Below the pieces are notes generated by a model, which had not been told where the DNA came from, did no database searches, and saw only the letters and a list, made by a program, of their open reading frames with translations. A stretch of DNA of 64,000 bases from a virus: positions 1 to 64,000 of the IMG/VR virus record IMGVR_UViG_3300042402_003388; one strand, written 5' to 3'. Position numbers and translations under genes: made by a program. Positions within the stretch are counted from its first letter, which is position 1. Each line of letters starts with the position of its first letter. This document shows, in pieces, positions 8,243-15,582 of this stretch.

Positions 8243-8836
8243 TTTAATGTCAGCAGATTCTATCAGTGTGTAAGTGAAACTATTACCGTGAATGTCTCTA
8301 GCCTTTTTACAAATAGACATAAAAGAATCAAAATCTTTCACATTTGCAAATACTTGACATCCTTCAGACCAGTTTTCAACAAATGTTGACGTACCCGTTG
8401 CAGAACTACGGTGAATGTTAATTCCGAATATACCTTCTTGAATTACGTTCTCATCGTATTGCATATCTTTATCTTTATCTCGGTATACTTTAACGTTTTT
8501 AGCTTGTCTTAACGCTTCGTACTTTCCTTGGTGTAAACCGATAGTATGTGAACCACGATACTGACCTTCAACTAATCTTGCAACACCGTTAGCGTTGTGG
8601 TATTCTAACATCGCCTTTTTTCCTGGGTCAGTTGTGATTTTCCATTGATGGAATTTCCATACCCCACCCTCTTTGTAAGATACTGTCATAGTATCGTCAA
8701 ATACGTTTGTGACTTTATCACCCGTTGCCGAGTTTCTAACCCCGACAATATTAACGTCAAAGTCTTTTGTGCCCTCAAACCAAACATAACCTTTTGATTT
8801 TACTGCGGATTCAATTTGTTCTCTTGTGTAACTCAT
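8240..8836 (-). CDS. YkuD-like (L,D-transpeptidase-fold) cell-wall protein, 198 aa
   Basis: The C-terminal half carries NIHRSS, then about 12 residues on WSEGCQVF, which matches the His...Ser-x-Gly-Cys signature of YkuD/L,D-transpeptidase domains (catalytic Cys in SEGC). No signal peptide is present, so release through a holin or packaging in the virion would be needed. In phages such proteins are plausible peptidoglycan-acting lysis factors. It is preceded on its strand by a late box 13 nt from the ATG. Confidence 0.65.
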   Translation of the reverse strand: MSYTREQIESAVKSKGYVWFEGTKDFDVNIVGVRNSATGDKVTNVFDDTMTVSYKEGGVWKFHQWKITTDPGKKAMLEYHNANGVARLVEGQYRGSHTIGLHQGKYEALRQAKNVKVYRDKDKDMQYDENVIQEGIFGINIHRSSATGTSTFVENWSEGCQVFANVKDFDSFMSICKKARDIHGNSFTYTLIESADIK

Positions 8837-8849
8837 AACTTTTTTTAAT

Positions 8850-8856
8850 ATAAATA
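8850..8856 (-). promoter_or_regulatory. Late-type TATTTAT box (minus strand)
   Basis: ATATTTATATT read on the minus strand, 13 nt before the start at 8836. Confidence 0.5.
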
Positions 8857-8865
8857 TGAGTTAGT

Positions 8866-8900
8866 AAAAAAAAGAACCCCCACCTTTTGAGTGGGGGTTT
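8866..8900 (-). terminator. Terminator of minus-strand gene
   Basis: CCCCCAC/GTGGGGG stem followed on the minus strand by TTCTTTTTTTT. Confidence 0.8.
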
Positions 8901-8922
8901 GAAACCTTGTTATTATTTTTAA

Positions 8923-9711
8923 TTAGAATTTTGTACCACAGTTAGGACAAAATTTATGAGAATCTTTTTTTCTTTTTGAACCACATTCGGTACAGTAAAC
9001 TTTCAAATCTTTTGGTTCGTAAGGTTTGACTGAATCAGGAAGAATTTTCCAAACTGATTTTGATACTGTCCAAGAATTAAAATCTTTGTCGACAGTTGAG
9101 AATGATTGATTACTACTTCCACCCTTCTCGATTCTACCAGTTTCTAAACTTTTAGATTTTTTTAACCTTGGTACTGAACTTCTTATGTTTGGACCTGTAA
9201 AGGTGTTAGATGAATTAGAGAAATAAGACATTGAAACATTTGAAGAATAGTTAGTTGATGTTTGACCTAACCCTGTTGTGGTAAAGGTATTGGTACTATA
9301 GTGTAGTGGTTGAGATGGTGGGTAATTAGTAATCCATACAGGATTTGACATAATTGGTTTGATGTACTCCTCGTAGAATTCTATCGAGACATCACCATTG
9401 TTTGCAATGGCATTCAATACTTCATTGGATGACCCGTCAACTTCGTAAGTTTCAAATTTAAATTTTTTAGCATCGTCTAAATACCTTTCAAGAAAAACTC
9501 TTTGACCAGGTTTAATTACAAGACCACCACCTGAAAGATAGTTTCCGTTAATTTTAATTTTTGCTAACACTGTTGATTGGGATGGGTTGAATAATTCAAT
9601 TTCAAATTCTTCCCCATTTTTAAGATAGACTGATTGTCCAAATTGTTTAAGACGTTGTCTGTCTTTTGTAATGAACGCGCAAGGCGTTGCAGTTTTTGTT
9701 TGATAATACAT
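8923..9711 (-). CDS. Beta-rich protein with C-terminal zinc ribbon, 262 aa
   Basis: Residues 1-110 look like a beta-sandwich (EEFEIELFNP, TVLAKIKING, GLVIKPGQRVFLERYLD). A low-complexity Ser/Asn/Thr linker spans about 135-215. The last 25 residues are a zinc ribbon with two CxxC pairs (YCTECG ... FCPNCGTKF). Virion surface or host-interaction roles fit, but no family is assigned. It ends at a dedicated terminator. Confidence 0.7.
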   Translation of the reverse strand: MYYQTKTATPCAFITKDRQRLKQFGQSVYLKNGEEFEIELFNPSQSTVLAKIKINGNYLSGGGLVIKPGQRVFLERYLDDAKKFKFETYEVDGSSNEVLNAIANNGDVSIEFYEEYIKPIMSNPVWITNYPPSQPLHYSTNTFTTTGLGQTSTNYSSNVSMSYFSNSSNTFTGPNIRSSVPRLKKSKSLETGRIEKGGSSNQSFSTVDKDFNSWTVSKSVWKILPDSVKPYEPKDLKVYCTECGSKRKKDSHKFCPNCGTKF

Positions 9712-9835
9712 TTTTTCCTTATTTTAATTTTTATGTTTATTGAACCCCACTTTGTTGGTATTCCTCCAACTCAACCGTTATAAAAAACGGGTGGACCTCA
9801 GTAACAAGGTTTCACTATTAAATATATTATTGTTA

Positions 9836-9842
9836 TATTTAT
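9836..9842 (+). promoter_or_regulatory. Late-type TATTTAT box
   Basis: ATATTTATTGTAAAC, about 60 nt upstream of the likely start at 9904. Confidence 0.4.
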
Positions 9843-9903
9843 TGTAAACAACTTTTCAAAAGTTCTCGAAAGAGATAAATCTTTAGATATTATTTTATGG
9901 ACG

Positions 9904-10158
9904 GTGACAGTTATAGGGAAGAAAAACATAAAGAGAAAATTGGCGATGCTGAGTCTGATACTGGCAACGTTCTTCAATCCGTTAGGGTTCGACGCTCTGT
10001 TCGCGTTAATAATGAAATGGACAGGGTCTTATTGGACTACGGATTTAATTTTCTATTGCCTTTCGGCGTTGTTCTTTGGATTGTATTTTTGGTTATCACC
10101 AACGTCTAAAAGAGGGTACTATAACCTAAAAAGGAAGTTAAGGAGTTTTATTAAATAA
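9904..10158 (+). CDS. Small two-helix membrane protein, 84 aa
   Basis: Two hydrophobic segments (about 14-36 and 45-63) with a short loop and basic termini give a holin-like or envelope-inserted layout. The start is assigned to GTG 9904. An overlapping ATG ORF at 9897 in another frame (70 aa, Arg-rich) looks like the shadow. It converges with and overlaps the next gene by 21 nt. Confidence 0.65.
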   Translation: MTVIGKKNIKRKLAMLSLILATFFNPLGFDALFALIMKWTGSYWTTDLIFYCLSALFFGLYFWLSPTSKRGYYNLKRKLRSFIK

Positions 10159-10719
10159 CGAACTTAACTTAATTAATGATTCGGTTACAGGTTCTTTTGT
10201 TTGTGAACTTTTTTTAATCAAATCTTCAACTGTTTCATCAGGTACAATTAAATCTTGGTCATCTAATAATTCGCGAGGTACCCAAGGAACATCTTTACCA
10301 TTAATTTTGTCAACTTGTACCATATAATAGGCGAGGGTTTCTCTATCAACTATATATTTTCCCGTAGAAACTGTATGAAGAGAACCGTCTTCACAATATT
10401 CTGACGCCCATTTACCTATCGTTAATAATTCTTCGTCACTCAAATTTGGATAATCAACAATTAAATCAACGAATAAAGTGATGTGAACTGCATCATTATC
10501 CACATCTTCCATATCATAATCTAAAATATAGAAGTCAAATTCGTACTCATTCCCACTGGCTTTAAAAATTAACCAACCTTTAGAATTTTTTTGTATAAAA
10601 GATTTTAACTCATCGCTACCTTTACTTAGTTCACGTAATTTGTCAAAACCCCCAAAATACTTGGCGGCGTTAAATATATTACCTTGTTTTTTTATGAAAT
10701 CGATGATATTATTAGACAT
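10138..10719 (-). CDS. Hypothetical protein, 193 aa
   Basis: Not recognised. The start is at 10719, because the minus-strand TATTTAT box ends exactly 4 nt before this ATG; a longer frame to 10785 would run through the divergent promoter. The body is acidic (DYDMEDVDNDAV) and soluble. It is divergent from the metalloprotease-like gene at 10757. Confidence 0.7.
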   Translation of the reverse strand: MSNNIIDFIKKQGNIFNAAKYFGGFDKLRELSKGSDELKSFIQKNSKGWLIFKASGNEYEFDFYILDYDMEDVDNDAVHITLFVDLIVDYPNLSDEELLTIGKWASEYCEDGSLHTVSTGKYIVDRETLAYYMVQVDKINGKDVPWVPRELLDDQDLIVPDETVEDLIKKSSQTKEPVTESLIKLSSLFNKTP

Positions 10720-10723
10720 ATCA

Positions 10724-10730
10724 ATAAATA
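10724..10730 (-). promoter_or_regulatory. Late-type TATTTAT box (minus strand)
   Basis: TATTTATTGATATG on the minus strand, with a 4-nt gap to the start at 10719. It is back to back with a plus-strand box 15 nt away. Confidence 0.6.
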
Positions 10731-10744
10731 TAGTAATTTCTTGG

Positions 10745-10751
10745 TATTTAT
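10745..10751 (+). promoter_or_regulatory. Late-type TATTTAT box
   Basis: GTATTTATATAGTATG: 5-nt gap to ATG 10757. Confidence 0.6.
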
Positions 10752-10756
10752 ATAGT

Positions 10757-11152
10757 ATGAAGGTCAAAATTAAACATAATAACAATATTAATCAGGAAGA
10801 ACTTCCCTTACTTGAAGATTTTTTTAAGTTTTTAAATAAAGAACTTACATTAAATGATGATATTATTATTGATTTTAATAGTGACAAGGACGAAAATATG
10901 ACCACAGGTGTTAGAATGAAAAAACACCACATTAAGGTATTAAAGAATGGTAGAATGTTCATTGATGTTCTAAGAACTTTAGCCCACGAATGGGTTCACG
11001 AGTACCAACATCAAAAAATGGGATTAACTGATTCTATGAAAAAATTAAAAATAGGTGGTTGGTCCGAGAATCACGCAAATGCGGTTGCGGGTATTCTAAT
11101 TAAGAAATTCGCTAAAAGCCATAAAGAGATTGAAGATAAATTATACGAATAA
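10757..11152 (+). CDS. HExxH zinc metallopeptidase-like protein, 131 aa
   Basis: The motif TLAHEWVHEYQHQKMG contains HEWVH (HExxH zinc-binding and catalytic), and downstream SENHANAVAG can supply the third ligand. Its size and layout fit small SprT/ImmA-like metallopeptidase domains. Substrate unknown. ATG 10757 is chosen because the late box lies just upstream; a longer frame starting at 10640 crosses the divergent gene. Confidence 0.7.
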   Translation: MKVKIKHNNNINQEELPLLEDFFKFLNKELTLNDDIIIDFNSDKDENMTTGVRMKKHHIKVLKNGRMFIDVLRTLAHEWVHEYQHQKMGLTDSMKKLKIGGWSENHANAVAGILIKKFAKSHKEIEDKLYE

Positions 11153-11170
11153 CATTCGGTAGTAAACAAG

Positions 11171-11177
11171 TATTTAT
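11171..11177 (+). promoter_or_regulatory. Late-type TATTTAT box
   Basis: GTATTTATAAAC, 15 nt upstream of ATG 11193. Confidence 0.55.
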
Positions 11178-11192
11178 AAACAACAGTATATT

Positions 11193-12206
11193 ATGAAAAA
11201 AATTATAAAATTAACCGAATCTGACTTAAGAAGAATTGTTACTCGAGTTATTAAAGAACACGATGACAATTTAACTCACGCAGGAGAATATTTTGCTCTT
11301 GGTGGTTTTTATTTTTATGTCGATAACGGTAGAATGTGTTTAGCGGATAAATCGACGGGAGAGTTAAGTCCTAATATGTCGGTTGAGTTTCCATCAACAA
11401 ATGAAATTTCAGCCGAGTGGACTCAAAAGACACAAGAAGTTGATGATGAAAATATTAAAGGAAAAGAGTTGTCAGGACTTAATTTTGACGAGAGAATGAA
11501 AAATGCGATTAACTACGGTAAGTACATTTATGGTAAAAACGAAGCAATTGCGAATTTTGGAAGTATGTTACCAATCGTATTTTATTCTCAAAAATATATG
11601 GCCCCAACTTTGGGAGGTTTTGTTGTTGGAACTGAATTCCCTGACGGTGTTGAAGGTAGGTTAAATACCATTGATGCGAAACCTGGAAATAAAATATTTT
11701 TCCAACAATCGGCATTTAAACACGGTAAGGATTATGGTATCAGACTTGAGGTTTCAATGCACGGACAACCAATATCGTTAAAAGATTTTGGGCTTAACCA
11801 AAATATGTTAAAATTGCCAAAGACATATAATATTGGTGATTTTTTCGCGGAAAATAGTGATACTCCTCACAATTTACATACCGCATCATTTATTGATACT
11901 ATTAAAAAACATATTGCAGATGGTGGTAAAATTAATCGACTTATGATTAACGCATCGACATCTAAAGTACCTGCAGGGCATATTGATAATGACGGGACTA
12001 AACCAAAGTGGTCGGATACTATGGACTACGATGATTTAGTTGTCGGAAACAATGACGATGGAACAGGTAATCTACAGTTGTGTAAGGCTAAAGCTTATAA
12101 AACGTATAATGAGTTAAAAAATGCAATTCCTGAATTGAATAGTGCTCCTTATGTGTTGAAAGCTGCAGGCCCACTAGGTGAATACGTTCACATAAAATTC
12201 GAATAA
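11193..12206 (+). CDS. Tagged (LTESDL) probable internal virion protein, 337 aa
   Basis: It begins MKKIIKLTESDLRRIVTRVI and then KE, differing from the tag at 3286 at only five of 22 positions, while the bodies are unrelated. Predicted processing is after E22. The body of about 315 residues is a soluble mixed fold without a recognised domain (for example YFALGGFYFYVDNGRMCLADK). It could be an internal head protein or injected effector. Confidence 0.8.
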   Translation: MKKIIKLTESDLRRIVTRVIKEHDDNLTHAGEYFALGGFYFYVDNGRMCLADKSTGELSPNMSVEFPSTNEISAEWTQKTQEVDDENIKGKELSGLNFDERMKNAINYGKYIYGKNEAIANFGSMLPIVFYSQKYMAPTLGGFVVGTEFPDGVEGRLNTIDAKPGNKIFFQQSAFKHGKDYGIRLEVSMHGQPISLKDFGLNQNMLKLPKTYNIGDFFAENSDTPHNLHTASFIDTIKKHIADGGKINRLMINASTSKVPAGHIDNDGTKPKWSDTMDYDDLVVGNNDDGTGNLQLCKAKAYKTYNELKNAIPELNSAPYVLKAAGPLGEYVHIKFE

Positions 12207-12218
12207 TACAATTAGAAA

Positions 12219-12350
12219 ATGGCAAAGGCTAAAGGCAATTCATCTAATGGTATGAAAGTTTCCTTCGGTAAAAAGGGGAAAGGTAAGTACCAAAAAAAAC
12301 GTAACAAACACGACAAATCTGAGAAAAACTACAGAGGACAAGGAAGATGA
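12219..12350 (+). CDS. Small very basic protein, 43 aa
   Basis: A short ORF, MAKAKGNSSNGMKVSFGKKG then a Lys/Arg-rich tail (KGKYQKKRNKHDKSEKNYRGQGR). No hydrophobic core is seen, so it is likely a nucleic-acid-binding peptide. It follows the tagged gene by 12 nt and ends inside the 5' arm of a terminator. Confidence 0.65.
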   Translation: MAKAKGNSSNGMKVSFGKKGKGKYQKKRNKHDKSEKNYRGQGR

Positions 12351-12368
12351 AAATCTTCCTTTTTTTTT
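12342..12368 (+). terminator. Terminator overlapping a stop codon
   Basis: GGAAGAT-GAAA-ATCTTCC followed by T9; the preceding gene's TGA lies in the hairpin. Confidence 0.85.
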
Positions 12369-12376
12369 CTTTAAAA

Positions 12377-12408
12377 TTTGACTGTTGTTTAAAAAGTTGT
12401 TATCTTTG
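12377..12408 (+). promoter_or_regulatory. Host-type promoter of tRNA-like gene
   Basis: TTTG (12377-12380), N20, TATCTTTG (12401-12408). Confidence 0.7.
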
Positions 12409-12415
12409 TATTGTT

Positions 12416-12427
12416 GTTCTTTGAAAC
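12416..12427 (+). promoter_or_regulatory. boxA-like element
   Basis: GTTCTTTGAAAC, followed by ATATTGG, lies between the -7 box and the tRNA-like gene. The same element precedes five other stable-RNA units. Confidence 0.55.
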
Positions 12428-12432
12428 ATATT

Positions 12433-12505
12433 GGTAGTGGTAGCTCAGAAGGTAGAGCATCCGTTCGAACAACGGTGTGCCATTGGTTCGATTCCAGTCC
12501 CTACC
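12433..12505 (+). tRNA. tRNA-like gene, probably Phe(GAA), atypical
   Basis: The D arm (GCTC...GAGC) and T arm (ATTGG-TTCGATT-CCAGT) are canonical. The anticodon stem CCGT/ACGG leaves loop TCGAACA, reading GAA, but position 33 is C instead of the near-universal U. The acceptor pairing GGTAG/CTACC has one mismatch and an extra base before the D arm. It may be a defective or specialised tRNA; a normal tRNA-Phe occurs at 50793. Confidence 0.6.
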
Positions 12506-12516
12506 ACAAAAAAAGA

Positions 12517-12548
12517 TTTGACATTTTAAAATAATGTTAGTATCTTTG
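12517..12548 (+). promoter_or_regulatory. Host-type promoter of ncRNA
   Basis: TTTG (12517-12520), N20, TATCTTTG (12541-12548). Confidence 0.65.
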
Positions 12549-12858
12549 AAGTATTGAACAGAGGGATTTTCTTTCAAGGGTTTTCAGTCACTACACCCGC
12601 AGATTTTGTTACACCTCTCTAAACTAAAAAACAAAACGAACGCAAAGTGATAAGGTTTATAGGTCGGAAATACCTTAACTACAACCTAGTGTACACTAAA
12701 ATAAGTTTAAAGTCGCCAGGTTTTTTCCTAACTTTAACCCTTTAAAAAAAGTTGTGGATGTTCAACCCACACAGGTCCAAGGAGTCCTAAGTAAAAATTC
12801 TTAAAAATCCCTGACGGGGGGTGTACAAAGGGGGACGACGGTCTCCCTTTTTTTTTTG
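12549..12858 (+). ncRNA. Candidate structured non-coding RNA, about 300 nt
   Basis: A host-type promoter and a strong terminator bracket a stretch without a credible ORF. Visible helices are AGAGG/CCTCT near 12561-12620, TAAGGT/ACCTTA around 12651-12679, TGTGG/CCACA near 12752-12770, and the terminator. It does not show tmRNA, RNase P or 6S signatures that I recognise. Confidence 0.55.
12827..12858 (+). terminator. Strong terminator of ncRNA
   Basis: A 10-bp stem AAAGGGGGAC/GTCTCCCTTT with a GACG loop and a T-run. Confidence 0.85.
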
Positions 12859-12869
12859 TTTTTTTCAGG

Positions 12870-12876
12870 TATTTAT
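12870..12876 (+). promoter_or_regulatory. Late-type TATTTAT box
   Basis: GTATTTATAGG, 20 nt upstream of ATG 12897. CTACCAAGATAT in the leader is part of a short repeated motif. Confidence 0.5.
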
Positions 12877-12896
12877 AGGTATAAAACTACCAAGAT

Positions 12897-13169
12897 ATGA
12901 AAAAAATTATTGACTGGGTCTCAGGACTTTTTAAAGACGAAAACGGAACACCTTCATCTAAAAGATTTGTAGGTATTGTATGTGCATTAACACTATGTAT
13001 TACTATGTATGTGAACAGTTATTCTCACGGGGATATTAAACCTGCGGATTCTTTAGTTAACGCAGTTGCATTATTGGCGTTTGGTTGTTTAGGTTTATCT
13101 TCTGCGGATAAATTTATTGCAATGAAAAAAGATGTTGCAAACGCAACTAAAGAAGAGGAAACTAATTAA
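12897..13169 (+). CDS. Holin-like membrane protein, 90 aa
   Basis: A short amphipathic N-terminus (MKKIIDWVSGLFKDENG, then TPSSKRFVG) is followed by two transmembrane helices (about 25-43 and 52-70) and a charged tail. The layout resembles the small holin-like proteins common in Bacteroidota phages, which would permeabilise the inner membrane at lysis. Assignment rests on topology only. Confidence 0.65.
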   Translation: MKKIIDWVSGLFKDENGTPSSKRFVGIVCALTLCITMYVNSYSHGDIKPADSLVNAVALLAFGCLGLSSADKFIAMKKDVANATKEEETN

Positions 13170-13189
13170 TATATTTCTTCTAAAAAAAT

Positions 13190-13221
13190 TAAAACCCCCT
13201 TTGATTCATTGGGGGTTTTTT
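13190..13221 (+). terminator. Terminator
   Basis: CCCCC/GGGGG stem with a T6 tail. Confidence 0.8.
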
Positions 13222-13235
13222 GTTATAATTGGGTT

Positions 13236-13649
13236 ATGGAACTTTTAAACACTCACCCAATTAAAAAATCCGATTTAGGTTTTCACGGAAACTTATTTGG
13301 AGGAAAACTTTTAGCTTGGATTGACGCCGCAGCTGCGGGTTATTCAATGCAATTATGTGACTCACCAAGAATGGTCACAGTATCTATCGATAAATGTTTT
13401 TTTGAGAAGCCAGCTAAAGAAGGGCAACTTTTAAAAATTTATGGATACCCAAGTAAATTAGGTAATACGTCAGTTAGTTTATATATGGAGGCGAGAGCTC
13501 ATAATGTGTACACAGGTAATCAGGCGGTTGTTTTAAAAACACACATCAGATTCGTTAGAATTGACGAGGAAGGTAACCCAATTCCAATCAACGAAAAAGG
13601 TAGAAGTAGAATCGCTAAATTAATTGAAGAAAATAAATTTGGCGAATAA
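13236..13649 (+). CDS. Acyl-CoA thioesterase, hotdog fold (YciA-like), 137 aa
   Basis: HGNLFGGKLLAWIDAAAAGY near residues 17-36 is the hotdog-helix signature of acyl-CoA thioesterases, with matching downstream strands (MVTVSIDKCFFEKPAKEGQL, SVSLYMEARA). Length fits single-domain YciA/BFIT-type enzymes, which hydrolyse acyl-CoA to free acid and CoA. ATG 13236 is preferred to an upstream in-frame ATG inside the terminator. It is a metabolic gene unusual for a phage and may adjust host lipid pools. Confidence 0.85.
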   Translation: MELLNTHPIKKSDLGFHGNLFGGKLLAWIDAAAAGYSMQLCDSPRMVTVSIDKCFFEKPAKEGQLLKIYGYPSKLGNTSVSLYMEARAHNVYTGNQAVVLKTHIRFVRIDEEGNPIPINEKGRSRIAKLIEENKFGE

Positions 13650-13673
13650 AAAAATTTATTATATCTTAGCCGT

Positions 13674-13820
13674 ATGAACTCAAAATTGATGAAAATAGGA
13701 TTAACAACTGTCGGACTAAGTTTAGTCGGATTAATAGTTGGTTTGTCATTAGTTATGCTAATGTCTTGTGTTTATATTGCTAAGTGGGTTTTCTTAAAGA
13801 TTTGGGGGGTATTTTTTTAA
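13674..13820 (+). CDS. Small membrane protein, 48 aa
   Basis: Residues about 7-32 form one long hydrophobic segment and a second, shorter one follows near the C-terminus (AKWVFLKIWGVFF). The upstream TTATATCTTAG is a weak match to the host -7 box. The gene ends just before a terminator. Function unknown. Confidence 0.6.
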   Translation: MNSKLMKIGLTTVGLSLVGLIVGLSLVMLMSCVYIAKWVFLKIWGVFF

Positions 13821-13823
13821 AGT

Positions 13824-13852
13824 AAAAAGGGGAGTAGCGAATTCCCCTTTTT
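13824..13852 (+). terminator. Terminator
   Basis: GGGGA/TCCCC stem with flanking A and T runs. Confidence 0.75.
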
Positions 13853-13970
13853 GTTTGTTACCACAACGGTAACGGTCCTAAAAGTCCCCAATTTAATGAG
13901 GAGGCTTGTTTATTAATAAATAGTTTTTTATACTTGAATATACGATTTAACAAATAATATTATAATAAAG

Positions 13971-15101
13971 ATGTCGAGAATTGATGAATTAAAAAAACAA
14001 AACCCTTCATTTGGGGTTAACCTTATTGAGGTGATAAACAATTTAGTGGATAAGCCAAAATACACTGAAATGTTAGTAAATCTTATAAAATATAAGTACG
14101 ATAAACAGTCCACATCCTTAAAAGATGTAACTCACGAATTAGTAAACGAATATAAGATTCCTGAATCTAAATTGGAAGGGATGTCGTATTTTGAATTACA
14201 AAATTATCTTAGAGTGATTGGGGATTATATTGGTCATCAGAATTATTCTACCGTAACTAAGTTTATCGAGATGAATGAACGAAAGTTAATTGAAAATTCA
14301 GATTTAACTTCATATAAAACGTTTCAAGAGTTAGAATTACAAATGTCTTTGGCCGATTTGAAATTGGTTGACAAAGAAATGGAAAAACAAATTGAAAAGT
14401 TGTTTGAAGATGATGAATGGTTAGTATTGAAACCTTTATCTTATCTATCGTCTAAAAAATATGGGGCATCAACTAAATGGTGTACCGCATCTGATAGAGA
14501 ACCTGATTATTATTATCGATACGTAAAAAGAGGTATCTTAATCTACGTAATTAATAAAAAAACAGGTGATAAAGTTGCGGGGTTCAAAAACATTGATTCG
14601 TCATACGAAAGAGAAACCTCTTTTTGGGATATTGTAGACCAAAGAGTGGATTCGTTAGACACAGGATTACCTAATCACATTATGGATATCTTTAAGGAAC
14701 AATTCCATAACGTTAAAATAACAAATTGGAACAGTTTAACTGATGACGAACGAAATAGACAACTATTGTGGTTGGAGAATGAATATTATGGTCAAAAAAA
14801 ATCCTCAGATAGATTAATGCCAAGAGCGGTAGGGATGGATGTTGAAAGACCTATGAGAGTTTTAGAAAATATTCTAGTTGATGTAACAAATGAGGAGATA
14901 GATAGGTCAATTGGTGAAATGGTTATGGAAGAACCTATGGGGGAAATGATGATGGAAGAATCTATGGGTTATGAGGTAGAAGAGACCATCACCAGACAAC
15001 TTAATAATCTACTTGAGGATTTGGCCGAAAGAGATTATCAAGAAAACGGTGGGAGAGTTGTCCAAATGTATCCTGATGAATCACCTCGAGAATCAAGATA
15101 A
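13971..15101 (+). CDS. WCTA-domain protein, 376 aa
   Basis: Residues about 150-215 carry YGASTKWCTASDREPDYYYR followed by a hydrophobic strand (GILIYVIN), the same module as in the 598-aa LRR protein at 4242. Upstream is a helical region. The C-terminus has imperfect repeats of MVMEEPMGE/MMMEESMG, a Met/Glu-rich low-complexity tail. The module is shared by two proteins here and may be an enzyme or binding domain with an essential Trp-Cys, but I cannot name it. Confidence 0.7.
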   Translation: MSRIDELKKQNPSFGVNLIEVINNLVDKPKYTEMLVNLIKYKYDKQSTSLKDVTHELVNEYKIPESKLEGMSYFELQNYLRVIGDYIGHQNYSTVTKFIEMNERKLIENSDLTSYKTFQELELQMSLADLKLVDKEMEKQIEKLFEDDEWLVLKPLSYLSSKKYGASTKWCTASDREPDYYYRYVKRGILIYVINKKTGDKVAGFKNIDSSYERETSFWDIVDQRVDSLDTGLPNHIMDIFKEQFHNVKITNWNSLTDDERNRQLLWLENEYYGQKKSSDRLMPRAVGMDVERPMRVLENILVDVTNEEIDRSIGEMVMEEPMGEMMMEESMGYEVEETITRQLNNLLEDLAERDYQENGGRVVQMYPDESPRESR

Positions 15102-15103
15102 AT

Positions 15104-15130
15104 AAAAAACCCCCAATTAAGGGGGTTTTT
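15104..15130 (+). terminator. Bidirectional terminator
   Basis: CCCCC-AATTAA-GGGGG between convergent genes. Confidence 0.8.
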
Positions 15131-15136
15131 ATATTT

Positions 15137-15502
15137 TTACCAAGTTCTACACGCCCAATAACGTGGTTTCCATCTAGGCCCTGGGTTATCACATCTCATT
15201 CTGGCTCTAAAACTTTTTCTTCTTTCAGGGTTATTTTTTTTAATGACCATTCGTTTACCTTTAGCGGATTTACCACCAAACCCAAAGTTAACTTTGACAA
15301 CATTTCCTTTATCGTTTTTAACGTATACTTTAAATTTTTTAACGTCACCTTGCATTATTTTACCTAACTGTACTTTTCTTCCTTTGTACTCGGCTTCTGT
15401 AATTGTTGTTTGTTCTACCGAACCAAACTCATCTTCATAAATGAATTTGTTAGTACTGAATTCTTCTCGTAAAATTTGTTTTATTAAACTTTCTAAGTCC
15501 AT
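15137..15502 (-). CDS. Tagged small basic protein with conserved-looking Cys/Trp tail, 121 aa
   Basis: The start at 15502 follows a late box on the minus strand by 15 nt. MDLESLIKQILREE is tag-like. The C-terminus is strongly basic and ends RMRCDNPGPRWKPRYWACRT then W, a compact Cys/Trp/Arg motif that I believe recurs at the C-terminus of other phage proteins. It may bind metal or nucleic acid inside the head. Function not established. Confidence 0.7.
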   Translation of the reverse strand: MDLESLIKQILREEFSTNKFIYEDEFGSVEQTTITEAEYKGRKVQLGKIMQGDVKKFKVYVKNDKGNVVKVNFGFGGKSAKGKRMVIKKNNPERRKSFRARMRCDNPGPRWKPRYWACRTW

Positions 15503-15517
15503 AGTTGTTGTTTTAAA

Positions 15518-15524
15518 ATAAATA
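15518..15524 (-). promoter_or_regulatory. Late-type TATTTAT box (minus strand)
   Basis: ATATTTATTTTAA on the minus strand, 15 nt before start 15502. Confidence 0.5.
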
Positions 15525-15533
15525 TCTGATTTA

Positions 15534-15565
15534 TTTGATTTAATCACAATAAAAGATTACATTTG
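15534..15565 (+). promoter_or_regulatory. Host-type promoter
   Basis: TTTG (15534-15537), N20, TACATTTG (15558-15565), upstream of the kinase-like gene. Confidence 0.6.
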
Positions 15566-15582
15566 TGTTTAAATATATTAGG

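Noticed and set aside
9897-10109. 70-aa ATG ORF overlapping the 9904 gene
   Set aside because: It is in another frame and Arg/Val-rich without a coherent fold, while the 9904 frame encodes a regular two-helix membrane protein.
12549-12858. tmRNA at the 12.5-kb ncRNA
   Set aside because: No T loop or tRNA-like ends; the tmRNA was instead found on the minus strand at 61200-61585.
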